Positions 51,178 through 60,379 of a stretch of 64,000 nucleotides of DNA are shown in pieces. The notes under the pieces were generated by a model that was not told the DNA's origin, searched no databases, and was given only the letters and a program-made list of their open reading frames with translations. Both the position numbers and the translations under genes were made by a program. Origin of the DNA: Roseateles sp. XES5 (GTDB lineage Bacteria > Pseudomonadota > Alphaproteobacteria > Rhizobiales > Rhizobiaceae); contig NZ_CP084753.1 of NCBI RefSeq assembly GCF_020535545.1, forward strand, positions 1 through 64,000, read 5' to 3'. Numbering within the stretch: position 1 is the stretch's first letter; each line of letters begins with the position of its first letter.

Positions 51178-52745
51178 AGCGCCAGCCCCATGCTTCCCGC
51201 GCGAAACAGCGCATCATCCATCACCTTGAGTGTCTTTGAGACCCGCAGCGGTGTTGCGGCCTGATCGAGAACATCGCGCTGGAGATCAAGGCCGGGGGCG
51301 ATTTCGGTAACGACAAGCCCGTCTGCATCGAGCGCGATCACGCAACGCTCGGTCACATAGGTGACCTCCTGCCCCTGCGCCCGCGCGCGCTTGCCGGAGA
51401 AGCTGACCTGATCGACCTTTTGCACGAACTTGGCGATGCGGCCTTCCTTGTCGATCACCAGCCGGCCATCCTCCACATGCATCTTCGCGCCGGCGTTGAA
51501 ATTGCCCGAGAAGACGATCTTTTTCGCACGGGAGGTAATATCGACGAAGCCGCCAGCGCCCGCCGTGCGGTGCGGCGTTGCCGCGAGGCGGCTGACATTG
51601 ACCGAGCCTTCGGCGTCGATCTCCAGGAAGGACAGGAGCGAGCAGTCGAAGCCACCCGCCTGGAAATAGCAGAACTGGTGCGGCGAGGCGACGAAGGCTT
51701 CGGCGTTGGACGCGCAGCCGAACTTGAAATCGAGCAGCGGCACACCACCCACGGCCCCCTGCTCGATCACCCAGGTGACCTTGCCGTGCAGGCCCTCCTC
51801 GATGAGGATGCGCGGGACATTGGCGGAAATGCCGAAGCCGATATTGACGGCCCAGCCATCCTTCAGCTCCTGCGCCACCCGGCGCGCGATGACCTTGCCG
51901 ACATCGAGTTCGGGCAGGCGGAAGGTTTCGAGCGGGCGGAAAAGCTCGCCCGAGATCGCCGGGTCGTAGGGTGTCGCCGTCGTCTGCAACTGATCGGGCG
52001 CCTCGACGATCACATCGACGAGAATGCCGGGCACGCGCACGTCGTGCGGCCGCAGCGTTCCGCTCGCTGCCACACGCCTGACCTGCGCGATCACGATGCC
52101 GCCCGAATTGCGCGCCGCGAGCGCCATTTCCATCGCGCCGAGGGTCGCCCCCTCCTGTTCGAAGGTGAGGTTGCCCTTTTCGTCCGCGGTCGTTGCGCGG
52201 ATGATCGCGACATCGGGGCGGATCGCCGGGAAATGCAGCCAGTCCTCGCCTTCGAAGGCAACGCGCTTGACGAGCGGCGCCGCCCGCGCGCTGGCATTCA
52301 TCGCGCAGCCGTCCTGATCGGGGTCCACGAAGGTTTCCATGCCGACCTTCGTCAGCACGCCGGGGCGCTTGGCAGCGCCCTCGCGCAGCATGTCGAAGAC
52401 GATGCCGGACGGTACGTTCCAGGCGGCCAGTTCCTCCTTGAGGATCATCTGCCAGATGAGCGGCGGCTCGGCATTGCTCGGGCCGGAGGGATAGGAGCCG
52501 CCGATGATCTTCACCAGCATGCCGGGCTTGGCGATGTGATCGACACCCCGCGTGCCGAAAAAGTCGCCGGCGGCAATCGGATGGATGGACGTGAGGCCGC
52601 GCGGATGGCCCTCGCTGTCAAAACGTTCGCCCAATGCCTTCAGCACGGCATCGGGGCAGCAAAGGCCGGAAGAAGAGTTCACGGCAACGACCGCCCCATC
52701 CCTGACGAGCCGGACGGCTTCCTGCGCAGTCTTCACCTTCTTCAT
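51174..52745 (-). CDS. Family I acyl-CoA:carboxylate CoA-transferase
   Basis: A 523-residue fusion of the alpha and beta subunits of a 3-oxoacid/acetate CoA-transferase, YdiF/PCT-like. The alpha half contains IIGGSYPSGPSNAEPP; the beta half has the active-site glutamate in WVIEQGAVGGVP and the QAGGFDCSLLSFLEID region. It would activate a carboxylic acid by transferring CoA from acetyl- or succinyl-CoA. The ATG at 52745 lies 8 bases after GGAGG; the longer frame upstream enters the operator. First gene of operon B. Confidence 0.94.
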   Translation of the reverse strand: MKKVKTAQEAVRLVRDGAVVAVNSSSGLCCPDAVLKALGERFDSEGHPRGLTSIHPIAAGDFFGTRGVDHIAKPGMLVKIIGGSYPSGPSNAEPPLIWQMILKEELAAWNVPSGIVFDMLREGAAKRPGVLTKVGMETFVDPDQDGCAMNASARAAPLVKRVAFEGEDWLHFPAIRPDVAIIRATTADEKGNLTFEQEGATLGAMEMALAARNSGGIVIAQVRRVAASGTLRPHDVRVPGILVDVIVEAPDQLQTTATPYDPAISGELFRPLETFRLPELDVGKVIARRVAQELKDGWAVNIGFGISANVPRILIEEGLHGKVTWVIEQGAVGGVPLLDFKFGCASNAEAFVASPHQFCYFQAGGFDCSLLSFLEIDAEGSVNVSRLAATPHRTAGAGGFVDITSRAKKIVFSGNFNAGAKMHVEDGRLVIDKEGRIAKFVQKVDQVSFSGKRARAQGQEVTYVTERCVIALDADGLVVTEIAPGLDLQRDVLDQAATPLRVSKTLKVMDDALFRAGSMGLAL

Positions 52746-52775
52746 CGCCGAAACCTCCGTTCCCGATTGCATTAA

Positions 52776-52813
52776 GTAACTAACTAGTTATAGATTAATC
52801 ACGGCCAAGGCAA
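52776..52813 (-). promoter_or_regulatory. Operon B promoter with TetR-type operator (site C)
   Basis: The operator GTAACTAACTAGTTAT (52776-52791) is a near-perfect palindrome. On the minus strand a -35 TTGCCT (52813-52808), a 17-base spacer and a -10 TAACTA (52790-52785) place the operator exactly over the -10 box. It lies between operon B and the divergent aldo-keto reductase gene. Confidence 0.75.
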
Positions 52814-52883
52814 TCCGGCAAGCGAGATTTTCATGCCGGGCGACAATCGCGATGGGGCCATATCGCCCCGCAAAGGAGGAGGC

Positions 52884-53702
52884 ATGAACATCTATTTCCA
52901 GAAAGGTTTCCAGCGAGGCTTCGGCACGTATCCGCTGAAGGGGGCCGACCTGCGGAGCGCCGTCGACGCCGCCATCGACGCCGGATATCGGGCATTCGAC
53001 ACGGCACAGATGTATGGCAACGAGGCCGACACCGGCGCGGCTCTTGCCGCCTGCGGCGTGGCGCGGCAAGAGCTCTGCATCACGACGAAGGTGCACCCGG
53101 ACAACTATTCGGAAGAGAAATTCCTGCCGTCGGTCGAAGCCAGCCTGAAGGCGCTGCAGATCGACCGTGTCGACGCGCTTTTGCTGCATTGGCCGCCCGT
53201 CGGAGGCGACGTGACGCCATCCCTGCGCCTGCTGCAGTCTGCAAGGGATCGTGACCTTGCGGACACCATAGGCGTCTCGAACTATACGGCGCGCATGATG
53301 CATGTGGCACGCAGTGTGGTCGATGCGCCGCTCGTCACCAACCAGGTCGAGTTCCACCCCCTGGTCGACCAGCGCAAACTCCTCGCCGCCGCGTCGGAGA
53401 CGGGCATTCCGCTCTCGTCCTATGCGTCGATTGCCCGTGGCGAAGTCTTCAAGCACGGCCTTTTCGCCGAAATCGGCAAAACCTACGGCAAGTCGGCCGC
53501 GCAGATCGTGCTGCGCTGGATCCTGCAGAAGGGCGTGCCGCTGAACACGATGTCGACGAAACCGGAAAACATCAGGGCGAACTTCGACATCATGGATTTC
53601 ACGCTGTCGTCTATCGACATGGACAGGATCGACGCTCTCAACACCACCGGCTACCGCATCATCAAGCGAGGGCAACTGCCCTGGGTTCCTGAATGGGACT
53701 GA
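52884..53702 (+). CDS. Aldo-keto reductase (diketogluconate reductase-like)
   Basis: A 272-residue AKR of the 2,5-diketo-D-gluconate reductase branch: Asp and Tyr in FDTAQMYGNE, Lys in TTKVHP, His in LLLHWPP, and the cofactor loop near STKPENIRANFD. It probably reduces or oxidises a keto sugar or aldehyde intermediate. AAAGGAGGAGG precedes the ATG. Monocistronic, divergent from operon B across operator site C, closed by a bidirectional terminator. Confidence 0.92.
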   Translation: MNIYFQKGFQRGFGTYPLKGADLRSAVDAAIDAGYRAFDTAQMYGNEADTGAALAACGVARQELCITTKVHPDNYSEEKFLPSVEASLKALQIDRVDALLLHWPPVGGDVTPSLRLLQSARDRDLADTIGVSNYTARMMHVARSVVDAPLVTNQVEFHPLVDQRKLLAAASETGIPLSSYASIARGEVFKHGLFAEIGKTYGKSAAQIVLRWILQKGVPLNTMSTKPENIRANFDIMDFTLSSIDMDRIDALNTTGYRIIKRGQLPWVPEWD

Positions 53703-53706
53703 CGCG

Positions 53707-53734
53707 AAAGGGCGGCCGCAAGGCCGCCCTTTTC
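53707..53734. terminator. Bidirectional terminator between AKR and operon C
   Basis: Arms AAAGGGCGGCC (53707-53717) and GGCCGCCCTTT (53722-53732), loop GCAA, with T-run on the plus strand and A-run ahead of the stem. It serves both convergent transcripts. Confidence 0.9.
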
Positions 53735-53754
53735 ACTTGCAGGCTACCGAACGA

Positions 53755-55353
53755 TCAGGCGTTGCCGCGGATCATGTCCGATGCCTTTTCCCCGATCATG
53801 ATCGTCGCCGCATTGGTGTTGGAACCGACAAGGCTCGGCATGGTGGAGCTGTCGCAAATGCGGATGCCATCGAGGCCGTGCACGCGCAGTTGCGGATCGA
53901 CCACCGACATCTCGTCGCGGCCCATCTTGCAGGTGCAGGTCGGGTGGTAGGAGGTGCGGCCGTACTGGCGCGCATAGGCCACGTAATCCGCCTCCGTTCG
54001 TACATTGCGGTCGGGGAAATGCAGCGTCTTGATATATTTTTGCAGCGACCGCTGCGCAAAAATCTCCTGGCTGATCTTCACGCCCTCGACCGAGATCCTC
54101 ACGTCATCGGGGTCGGCAAGGAAGTTCGGATCGACGACCGGCAGCGCGCGCGGATCGGCCGAGCGCAGGCTTACGGTCCCACGCGATTTCGGCCGCAGCG
54201 TGTAGGAATTCAGAGTGATGCCGGAAGACCCCTTCGGCACGCCGGGAACGCCCGCCTCGGCACCTGCACCTGCAAGGAAATGGAACTGCAGATCGGGCGT
54301 CGGGTTTGCCTTGTCGCCATACCAGAAGGCTCCGCCCTCCACGACGTTCGAGGTGATGGGACCGGAATTGAAAAGGGTGTATTGAATGCCCGCCCAGATC
54401 GACCAGTGCAGCCTGTTGTACTTGTCCAGACTGTCGTGGTTTTTCAGCTCCGCGACGATATCGACGCCGAAGTGATCCTGCAGGTTCTGCCCGACGCCGG
54501 CCATGTCCTGCACGACATCGATGCCCTGGCTGCGCAGGTGATCCGCCGGCCCGACGCCCGAGAGCATCATGAGCTTCGGCGTGCCGATGGCGCCGGAGGT
54601 GAGAAGCACTTCGCTCTCCGCCCGCGCCACCGTGCGGCTGCCGCCGGCTTCATATTCGACGCCGACGGCGCGGCGCCCTTCGAAGACGATGCGCAGGACG
54701 AGCGCACCGGTGACCACCGTCAGGTTCGGGCGCTTCAAGGCCGGCCGCAGATAGCCGACGGCCGCCGAGCAGCGCCGATTGTCGCGTGTGGTCGTCTGAT
54801 AGACGCCCGCCCCTTCCTGCACCGGACCGTTGAAGTCCGGATTGTAGGGAATCCCGGCCTCCTGGCAGCTCTGCACGAAAGCACGCGTCATGCGCTGCGG
54901 TTCGGGAATATTCGAGACGCCGAGCGGGCCATCCGTGCCATGCCACGCGCCGGAGAGGATCGAGTTGCCTTCCGAACGCAGGAAATACTTCTGGATATCC
55001 TTGAAGCCCCAGCCTTCCGCGCCTTCCTCCACCCAGCGGTCGTAGTCGCCGGGAACGCCGCGGGTGAAGACCTCGGCATTGATCGACGAGCCGCCGCCCA
55101 GGACCTTTGCCTGCGCGTACAGGATCTCACGATTGTTCGCGTGCTTCTGCGGCGCGGTCTTCAGGCCCCAGGTGAGCGGCCCCGTCGTCATCTTGGCAAA
55201 GCCGACGGGCATGTGGATCAGCGGATTGGTGTCACGCCCGCCTGCCTCGATAAGGCAGACCCGGGCGGACGGATTTTCCGAAAGCCGCGCCGCCAGCACG
55301 CAGCCCGCGCTGCCGCCGCCGACGATCACATAATCATACCCCGTGGCCATCAT
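53755..55353 (-). CDS. GMC-family FAD-dependent alcohol oxidoreductase
   Basis: A 532-residue GMC oxidoreductase, choline-dehydrogenase-like. FAD motif VGGGSAGCVLAARLSE at the N-terminus, GMC signature GGGSSINAEVFTRGVPGDYD, and C-terminal catalytic His in TSYHPTCTCKMG. Oxidises a primary alcohol to the aldehyde, fitting the co-encoded aldehyde dehydrogenase. The ATG at 55353 overlaps the aldehyde dehydrogenase stop (ATGA). Last gene of operon C. True choline dehydrogenase is less likely because no betaine genes are near it. Confidence 0.93.
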   Translation of the reverse strand: MMATGYDYVIVGGGSAGCVLAARLSENPSARVCLIEAGGRDTNPLIHMPVGFAKMTTGPLTWGLKTAPQKHANNREILYAQAKVLGGGSSINAEVFTRGVPGDYDRWVEEGAEGWGFKDIQKYFLRSEGNSILSGAWHGTDGPLGVSNIPEPQRMTRAFVQSCQEAGIPYNPDFNGPVQEGAGVYQTTTRDNRRCSAAVGYLRPALKRPNLTVVTGALVLRIVFEGRRAVGVEYEAGGSRTVARAESEVLLTSGAIGTPKLMMLSGVGPADHLRSQGIDVVQDMAGVGQNLQDHFGVDIVAELKNHDSLDKYNRLHWSIWAGIQYTLFNSGPITSNVVEGGAFWYGDKANPTPDLQFHFLAGAGAEAGVPGVPKGSSGITLNSYTLRPKSRGTVSLRSADPRALPVVDPNFLADPDDVRISVEGVKISQEIFAQRSLQKYIKTLHFPDRNVRTEADYVAYARQYGRTSYHPTCTCKMGRDEMSVVDPQLRVHGLDGIRICDSSTMPSLVGSNTNAATIMIGEKASDMIRGNA

Positions 55354-56846
55354 GCGATCCAATGCGTGCGCTTGCCGATCTCGACGTGAACGGACTTCAC
55401 CTGCGTATACTCCTCAACCCCGTAGATGCCGGCTTCACGGCCCCAGCCGGACTGCTTGAACCCGCCGAGCGGCATTTCGGGACCGCCGGCCATGATCGTG
55501 TTGACCCAGAAGCGCCCGGCACGCACCCGACGGCTTACCGTCAGCGCCTTGTCGATATTCTTCGTCCAGACGCTCGCCGCAAGCCCATAGACGGTATCGT
55601 TGGCAAGCTGGATGGCTTCTTCCACCGTATCGAAATGCATGGAGCACAGAACGGGGCCGAAAATCTCGTCGCGGGCGATCGCCATGTCGCGAGAGACGCC
55701 GGAGAAAAGCGTCGGCGCGATATATTGGCCCCGGCCGAGATCGACCGCCTCGCCGCCGGTCAGCAGCTTGGCGCCGCCAGCCTTGCCCTTTTCGATATAG
55801 TCAAGGATCGTCGCATTCTGCGCTTCCGTGGTGATGGCGCCGACCTGCGTGCGCTCATCGAGCGGATCACCGACGCGGATCTTTTTCATCTTCTCGACAA
55901 GCAGCTCCTCGAACTTTGCCGCAACCGAACGTTCGACGATCAGGCGCGAAGAGGAGACACAGCACTGCCCCGTGTTGAAGCTGATGCCGAAGGCCGCGCC
56001 ATCGGCGGCGTCTTCAAGATCGGAATCGGCAAAGACGATGATCGGGTTCTTGCCGCCAAGCTCCAGGCCGAGCTTCTTGAAATTGCTATCGGCGGCCGCA
56101 TGGACGCAAGAGCGCCCGACGGCCGTCGAGCCGGTGAAGGAGAGCATGTCGACGTCGGGATGCTCGGACAGCGCCTGGCCGATCGTGCGACCGGAGCCGG
56201 TGATAACGTTGTAGACACCAGCCGGCAGCCCCGCCTCGGCCAGCACTTCGGCAAGCAGCAGCGTCGTTGCGGCGGTAACCTCCGAGGGTTTCACGACCAT
56301 CGTGCAGCCCGATGCCAGAATGAAGGGCACACGCTCGCAGAGGATCAGGAACGGGAAATTCCAGGGCGTGATCAGGCCGACGACGCCGATGGGTTCGCGC
56401 AGCACCATGCCGAAGAGATCGTCGCCAAGCGAATTGAAGCTGTCGCCATGCAGCATGCGGGCAGCGCCCGCGCCCACTTCGAAGCAGGCGATGCAATGGT
56501 CGATTTCGCCGCGTGCCTGGGAAATCGGCTTGCCGTTCTCCAGCGCCTCCCAATAGGCGATCTCGTCGCGGCGACGGCGCAGGATTTCGGCAACGCGTAG
56601 CAGGACGCTTCCACGGGCGGCCCCTGAAAGGCCGGCCCAGCGACGATCCTCGAAGGCCCGACGTGCGGCGTCGACTGCAGAATTCAGGTCATCGACCGTG
56701 CAGCGCACCGTGCGCGTAACGGGCGTGCCGTGGCCCGGCGACGCGCGTTCGAAGTGTTCCGTGCCATCCTTCCACGCTCCATCGACAAAAAAGCCGAAGG
56801 TGCGCGCTGCGGTCGGGGCAGAAAGGAACGGGTTTTTCTGGTCCAT
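55350..56846 (-). CDS. NAD(P)-dependent aldehyde dehydrogenase
   Basis: A 498-residue aldehyde dehydrogenase with PWNFPFLILCERV, the catalytic Glu in LELGGKNP, catalytic Cys in FNTGQCCVSSSR and the late GGFKQSGWGREAG motif. It would convert the aldehyde produced by the GMC enzyme or the zinc dehydrogenase to a carboxylate, the substrate class of the CoA-transferase in operon B. It lies 24 bases after the zinc dehydrogenase gene. Confidence 0.95.
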   Translation of the reverse strand: MDQKNPFLSAPTAARTFGFFVDGAWKDGTEHFERASPGHGTPVTRTVRCTVDDLNSAVDAARRAFEDRRWAGLSGAARGSVLLRVAEILRRRRDEIAYWEALENGKPISQARGEIDHCIACFEVGAGAARMLHGDSFNSLGDDLFGMVLREPIGVVGLITPWNFPFLILCERVPFILASGCTMVVKPSEVTAATTLLLAEVLAEAGLPAGVYNVITGSGRTIGQALSEHPDVDMLSFTGSTAVGRSCVHAAADSNFKKLGLELGGKNPIIVFADSDLEDAADGAAFGISFNTGQCCVSSSRLIVERSVAAKFEELLVEKMKKIRVGDPLDERTQVGAITTEAQNATILDYIEKGKAGGAKLLTGGEAVDLGRGQYIAPTLFSGVSRDMAIARDEIFGPVLCSMHFDTVEEAIQLANDTVYGLAASVWTKNIDKALTVSRRVRAGRFWVNTIMAGGPEMPLGGFKQSGWGREAGIYGVEEYTQVKSVHVEIGKRTHWIA

Positions 56847-56870
56847 GAGATAGCTCCACTTCGATGGGTC

Positions 56871-57905
56871 TTACGCCGCAATGGCGATCTGTGTCTTCAA
56901 GTCCTGCGGCCGGGCGCCGAGGGTTTCGAACGCCTCCTGGATGGAGTCCAGGGAATAGTGCGCCTTGGTAAAGTCATTCGTACGGAAACGACCGTGCGAC
57001 AGAAGGGTCAGCGCATCGTGCATGTCTTCCCCCATGCCGGCGACGGATCCCTTGAGGCTTCCTTCCTCCAGAACCGTGCGCAGGATATCGACGGGGACCG
57101 TCTCGCCCGGCGGCGTGATGCCGAAGAAGGCGACATGGCCGCCGCGGCGCGTCAAATCGAAAGCCTGCTCATAGAGCTTTCGATTGCCGACGCTTTCGAT
57201 GACGACATCCGCGCCGCGTCCGCCGGTCATTCCAAGCACGGTGGCCTTCAGCTCTGCCGGATCGGAGACGGCGGCATCCGCGCCCGCTTCAAGCGCCATG
57301 CGGCATCGTTCGGCCGAAAGATCTGCAACGATGATCGGTGCGGCGCCGACGAGGCGCATCATCTGCACATGCAGGTTGCCGATCGGCCCGGCGCCGAAGA
57401 TGACGACGGACTGGCCGAATTCCACCCTCGCCTTGCGCGCGGCCCGAACGACGCAGGCAACAGGCTCCGTCAGGGCCAGAACCGCGTCGGAGATGGCTGC
57501 GTCGACCGCAATTGCGAGGCGTGCAGGCACGGCGACGAATTCGGCGAAGGCGCCATCCCGGCCGATGCCGACCTGCGTGACTTCGGTGCAGTTCAGCACC
57601 TCGTTCCGGCGGCACCAGAAGCAGGTGCCGCAACCGATATTGATGTCGACGACGACCCGCGTGCCGACCGCCAGATGCCGAACATTGCTGCCACGCTCGG
57701 CGATCGTTCCGCAGAACTCGTGACCGGGGATCAGCGGCAGTTTGTCGGCGGCGTAGTGACCGTTGAAGATATGAATATCCGTGCCGCAGATGCCCGTGCG
57801 CGCCACCCGCACGAGGACATCCTCCGGCCCGATGGCCGGCACGGGAACGTCGCGGAGTTCAAAACGCTTCGGTGCGGTCAGGACGGCAGCGCGCATGGTG
57901 CTCAT
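56871..57905 (-). CDS. Zinc-dependent medium-chain alcohol/polyol dehydrogenase
   Basis: A 344-residue dehydrogenase with catalytic zinc ligands in GICGTDIHIF and GHEFCG, the full structural-zinc cysteine loop (CGTCFWCRRNEVLNC) and NAD site GAGPIGNLHVQMM. Sorbitol/threonine dehydrogenase-like, suited to a sugar alcohol. The ATG at 57905 lies 6 bases after GAGGG; the ATG at 57911 directly abuts it. It follows the second permease by 9 bases, linking import and oxidation. Confidence 0.93.
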   Translation of the reverse strand: MSTMRAAVLTAPKRFELRDVPVPAIGPEDVLVRVARTGICGTDIHIFNGHYAADKLPLIPGHEFCGTIAERGSNVRHLAVGTRVVVDINIGCGTCFWCRRNEVLNCTEVTQVGIGRDGAFAEFVAVPARLAIAVDAAISDAVLALTEPVACVVRAARKARVEFGQSVVIFGAGPIGNLHVQMMRLVGAAPIIVADLSAERCRMALEAGADAAVSDPAELKATVLGMTGGRGADVVIESVGNRKLYEQAFDLTRRGGHVAFFGITPPGETVPVDILRTVLEEGSLKGSVAGMGEDMHDALTLLSHGRFRTNDFTKAHYSLDSIQEAFETLGARPQDLKTQIAIAA

Positions 57906-57914
57906 CGCCATCCC

Positions 57915-58856
57915 TCACTTGACCGTGCGCAGCTTGGCGCGGTCGATGGTCAAGGCGATGGCGACGATCAGCACGACGCCGAACACCATCTGCTGGCGCG
58001 TCGCATCGATCTCGAAATAGAGCATCGAGGCGCGGATGACGGCGACGATGAGCGTGCCGATCACCGTATTGACCACGCCGCCGACACCACCCGTCAACGG
58101 CGTACCGCCGACGAGAACAGCAACGATGGCCGGCAGCAGGAAGCCGTTGGCGATGGTCGGCGCCCCGCCCGAAAGTTTCACCGCGAAGAGCAGGCCGGCA
58201 ATGGCTGCCAGCGCACCCGAAATCGCAAAGGCGAGGATCTTGTAGCGCGCGACATTGAGGCCTGAAGCGGCGGCAGCGAGCTCACCGGCGCCGACGGCTT
58301 TCAAGGCGCGGCCGAGCGTCGTGCGGCGTTCGATGAAAAGGCAGATACCGACGAGCACGGCGGCGATCAGCAACTCATGCGGCACACCCCAGGTATGGCC
58401 GATCATCCAGCCGAAGGTTTCGTTGCGCTGCGTCGCGTCCATGTTCAGCGCCCGCTGGCCGGAAAGCCATTGTGCAATCGAGAAGGCGACGCCGCCGACG
58501 GCAAGCGTCGAGATGAAGGACGGCACGAAAAGGCGCGTCGTGACATAGCCGGACAGCATGCCGAGCAGGAAGCCCGCAACGACGCAGAGCACGGCGACCC
58601 ACGCCCCCATCGACGCGAGATAGACCGAGGCCACGACCGTCACCATGTTCGCCATGGACTGGGCCGACAGATCGATGCCGCCGATATAGATGGCGAAGGT
58701 GAGCCCGAGCGCCATGATGAACAGCGGCACGATATCGCCGGCAATGCCAAGCAGGTTCGACGGGCGCAGGAAACCCGGATCGTTGATGCCGACGATTGCG
58801 ACCAGCACGACCAGCGTGATCCAGGGCAGGTGCGGTTTGAGGCGCTGAATATCCAT
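57915..58856 (-). CDS. Ribose-type ABC transporter permease 2
   Basis: A 313-residue membrane protein of the RbsC/BPD_transp_2 family, about 8-10 helices, with IYIGGIDLSAQSMANMVTV and the late GGTPLTGGVGGVVNTVIG motif. It pairs with the other permease of this operon to form a heterodimeric channel for a sugar or polyol. It lies 9 bases after the ATPase gene. Confidence 0.94.
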   Translation of the reverse strand: MDIQRLKPHLPWITLVVLVAIVGINDPGFLRPSNLLGIAGDIVPLFIMALGLTFAIYIGGIDLSAQSMANMVTVVASVYLASMGAWVAVLCVVAGFLLGMLSGYVTTRLFVPSFISTLAVGGVAFSIAQWLSGQRALNMDATQRNETFGWMIGHTWGVPHELLIAAVLVGICLFIERRTTLGRALKAVGAGELAAAASGLNVARYKILAFAISGALAAIAGLLFAVKLSGGAPTIANGFLLPAIVAVLVGGTPLTGGVGGVVNTVIGTLIVAVIRASMLYFEIDATRQQMVFGVVLIVAIALTIDRAKLRTVK

Positions 58857-58865
58857 CTTTGTCCC

Positions 58866-60371
58866 TCAGATCATATAGTGCAGCAGGTCGAAGGGCGTGG
58901 GCTTGGCGCCCGGCTCGCAAGCGAATTCCTTCTGCATGCGGCCGTCCTTGACGACGATGATGGTGTGCGACAGGCCGATCGCCTCCTCCAGCGTATCGGC
59001 GACCAGAACGATGCCGACGCCGGCCGCACTCATCGCGCGGACCATGTCGTAGACATCTTCCTTCGCGCCGATGTCGAGGCCGCGTGTCGGGTGGTCGAGC
59101 AGCATGATGTCGGATCCGCCCGAACGCCACTTGGCGAGCACGACCTTCTGCTGGTTGCCGCCCGACAGGTTGCCGCAATCGGCGAATTCCGAATGCGCCT
59201 TGATCGAAAGCTTCCGGATCCAGTCGCGCGCCAGCGCCCGCTCTTCGGCGACACGCAGCACGCCGCTGCTGGAATGGTTCTTCATCTGCGAGAGCGTCAT
59301 GTTCTCATAGACGTTCATGCCGGCGACGATGCCTTCGATCTTGCGCTCGCGCGGCACGTAACCGACGCCGCTGGCAACCGACTGGCGCGGCGAATAGCCA
59401 TTGGCGTCCGCACCCTTGATCGTGAGGCGGCCGGTTGCCGGCGTCAGCATGCCGTAGATCGTGCGGAGGATCGCCTCGCGGCCGGAGCCTTCCGTGCCGA
59501 CAAGGCAAAGGACTTCGCCGGCATGCAGCTTGAAGGAAATATCCTGGATGCGGCCCGGCAGGCCGACACCCGCCATCTCGACCAGCACTTTCGAACGATC
59601 GAACGGCGCCTGCAGGTGTTCGCGGTAATATTGCTTGTCGACGTTGCGGCCGACCATCTTGTGCTGGATGGCTTCCGCCGTCGCGCCGCCGCGCTCCACC
59701 ACATCGACCACCTCGCCATCCTTCATGACATAGATGCGGTCGGACAGCTCCATGACCTCATCCATCCGGTGCGACACGAAGATGAAGGAGGCGCGGGTCG
59801 TCAGCTCGCGGACGAGCTTGAAGAGCAGTTGCACCTCGTCCTTGGAGAGCACGGACGTCGGCTCGTCCAGCAGGATGACAAGATCGCCCGTCACCCGTTC
59901 CTCCAGCGTCAGAACCTTGGCAAGTTCGACGAGCTGGCGCTGCACGAAGGACAGTTTCGACGTCACGGTCGCCGGGTCGATATCGAGCTTCACCTTGGCG
60001 AGCTGCGCCCTGGCGGCAATCGCCATCGCCTTCCAGTCGACAACCCCGAAGCGGACGAACTGGCGCTCGTAGCCGAGGAAGATATTTTCCATGACGGTGA
60101 GGTTCGGGATCAGGGATTGCTCCTGGAACACCATCCCGATGCCCTTTTCCATCGCCTGCCGCGGATTGGAAAAGCGCACGCCGGCACCATTGATGAGGAT
60201 CTGGCCGCCGTCCGGCTGGTAGGCGCCATAGATGACCTTCATCAGGGTGGACTTGCCGGCCCCGTTCTCCCCCACAAGCCCGACGATCTCGCCGCGCTTG
60301 ATGTGGAAGTTGATCGACTTCAGTGCGTGCACACCGGGGAATTTCTTATCGACAGCCTTGAGTTCGTACAT
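58866..60371 (-). CDS. Ribose-type ABC transporter ATP-binding protein
   Basis: A 501-residue double ATPase of the RbsA/XylG class. First domain: GENGAGKSTLMK, LSFVQRQLVELAKVL, VILLDEPTSVL. Second domain: degenerate Walker A VGTEGSGREAIL (Lys replaced by Arg, normal for this class), LSGGNQQKVVLAKW. The ATG at 60371 (MYELKAVDKKFPG) is set by homology; the longer frame upstream overlaps the permease. It lies 8 bases after permease 1. Confidence 0.95.
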   Translation of the reverse strand: MYELKAVDKKFPGVHALKSINFHIKRGEIVGLVGENGAGKSTLMKVIYGAYQPDGGQILINGAGVRFSNPRQAMEKGIGMVFQEQSLIPNLTVMENIFLGYERQFVRFGVVDWKAMAIAARAQLAKVKLDIDPATVTSKLSFVQRQLVELAKVLTLEERVTGDLVILLDEPTSVLSKDEVQLLFKLVRELTTRASFIFVSHRMDEVMELSDRIYVMKDGEVVDVVERGGATAEAIQHKMVGRNVDKQYYREHLQAPFDRSKVLVEMAGVGLPGRIQDISFKLHAGEVLCLVGTEGSGREAILRTIYGMLTPATGRLTIKGADANGYSPRQSVASGVGYVPRERKIEGIVAGMNVYENMTLSQMKNHSSSGVLRVAEERALARDWIRKLSIKAHSEFADCGNLSGGNQQKVVLAKWRSGGSDIMLLDHPTRGLDIGAKEDVYDMVRAMSAAGVGIVLVADTLEEAIGLSHTIIVVKDGRMQKEFACEPGAKPTPFDLLHYMI

Positions 60372-60379
60372 GGTGTGCC

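Noticed and set aside
53755..55353. Calling the GMC oxidoreductase choline dehydrogenase BetA
   Set aside because: The similarity is family-level only; the gene lies in a sugar/polyol operon and no betB, betC or betI is adjacent.
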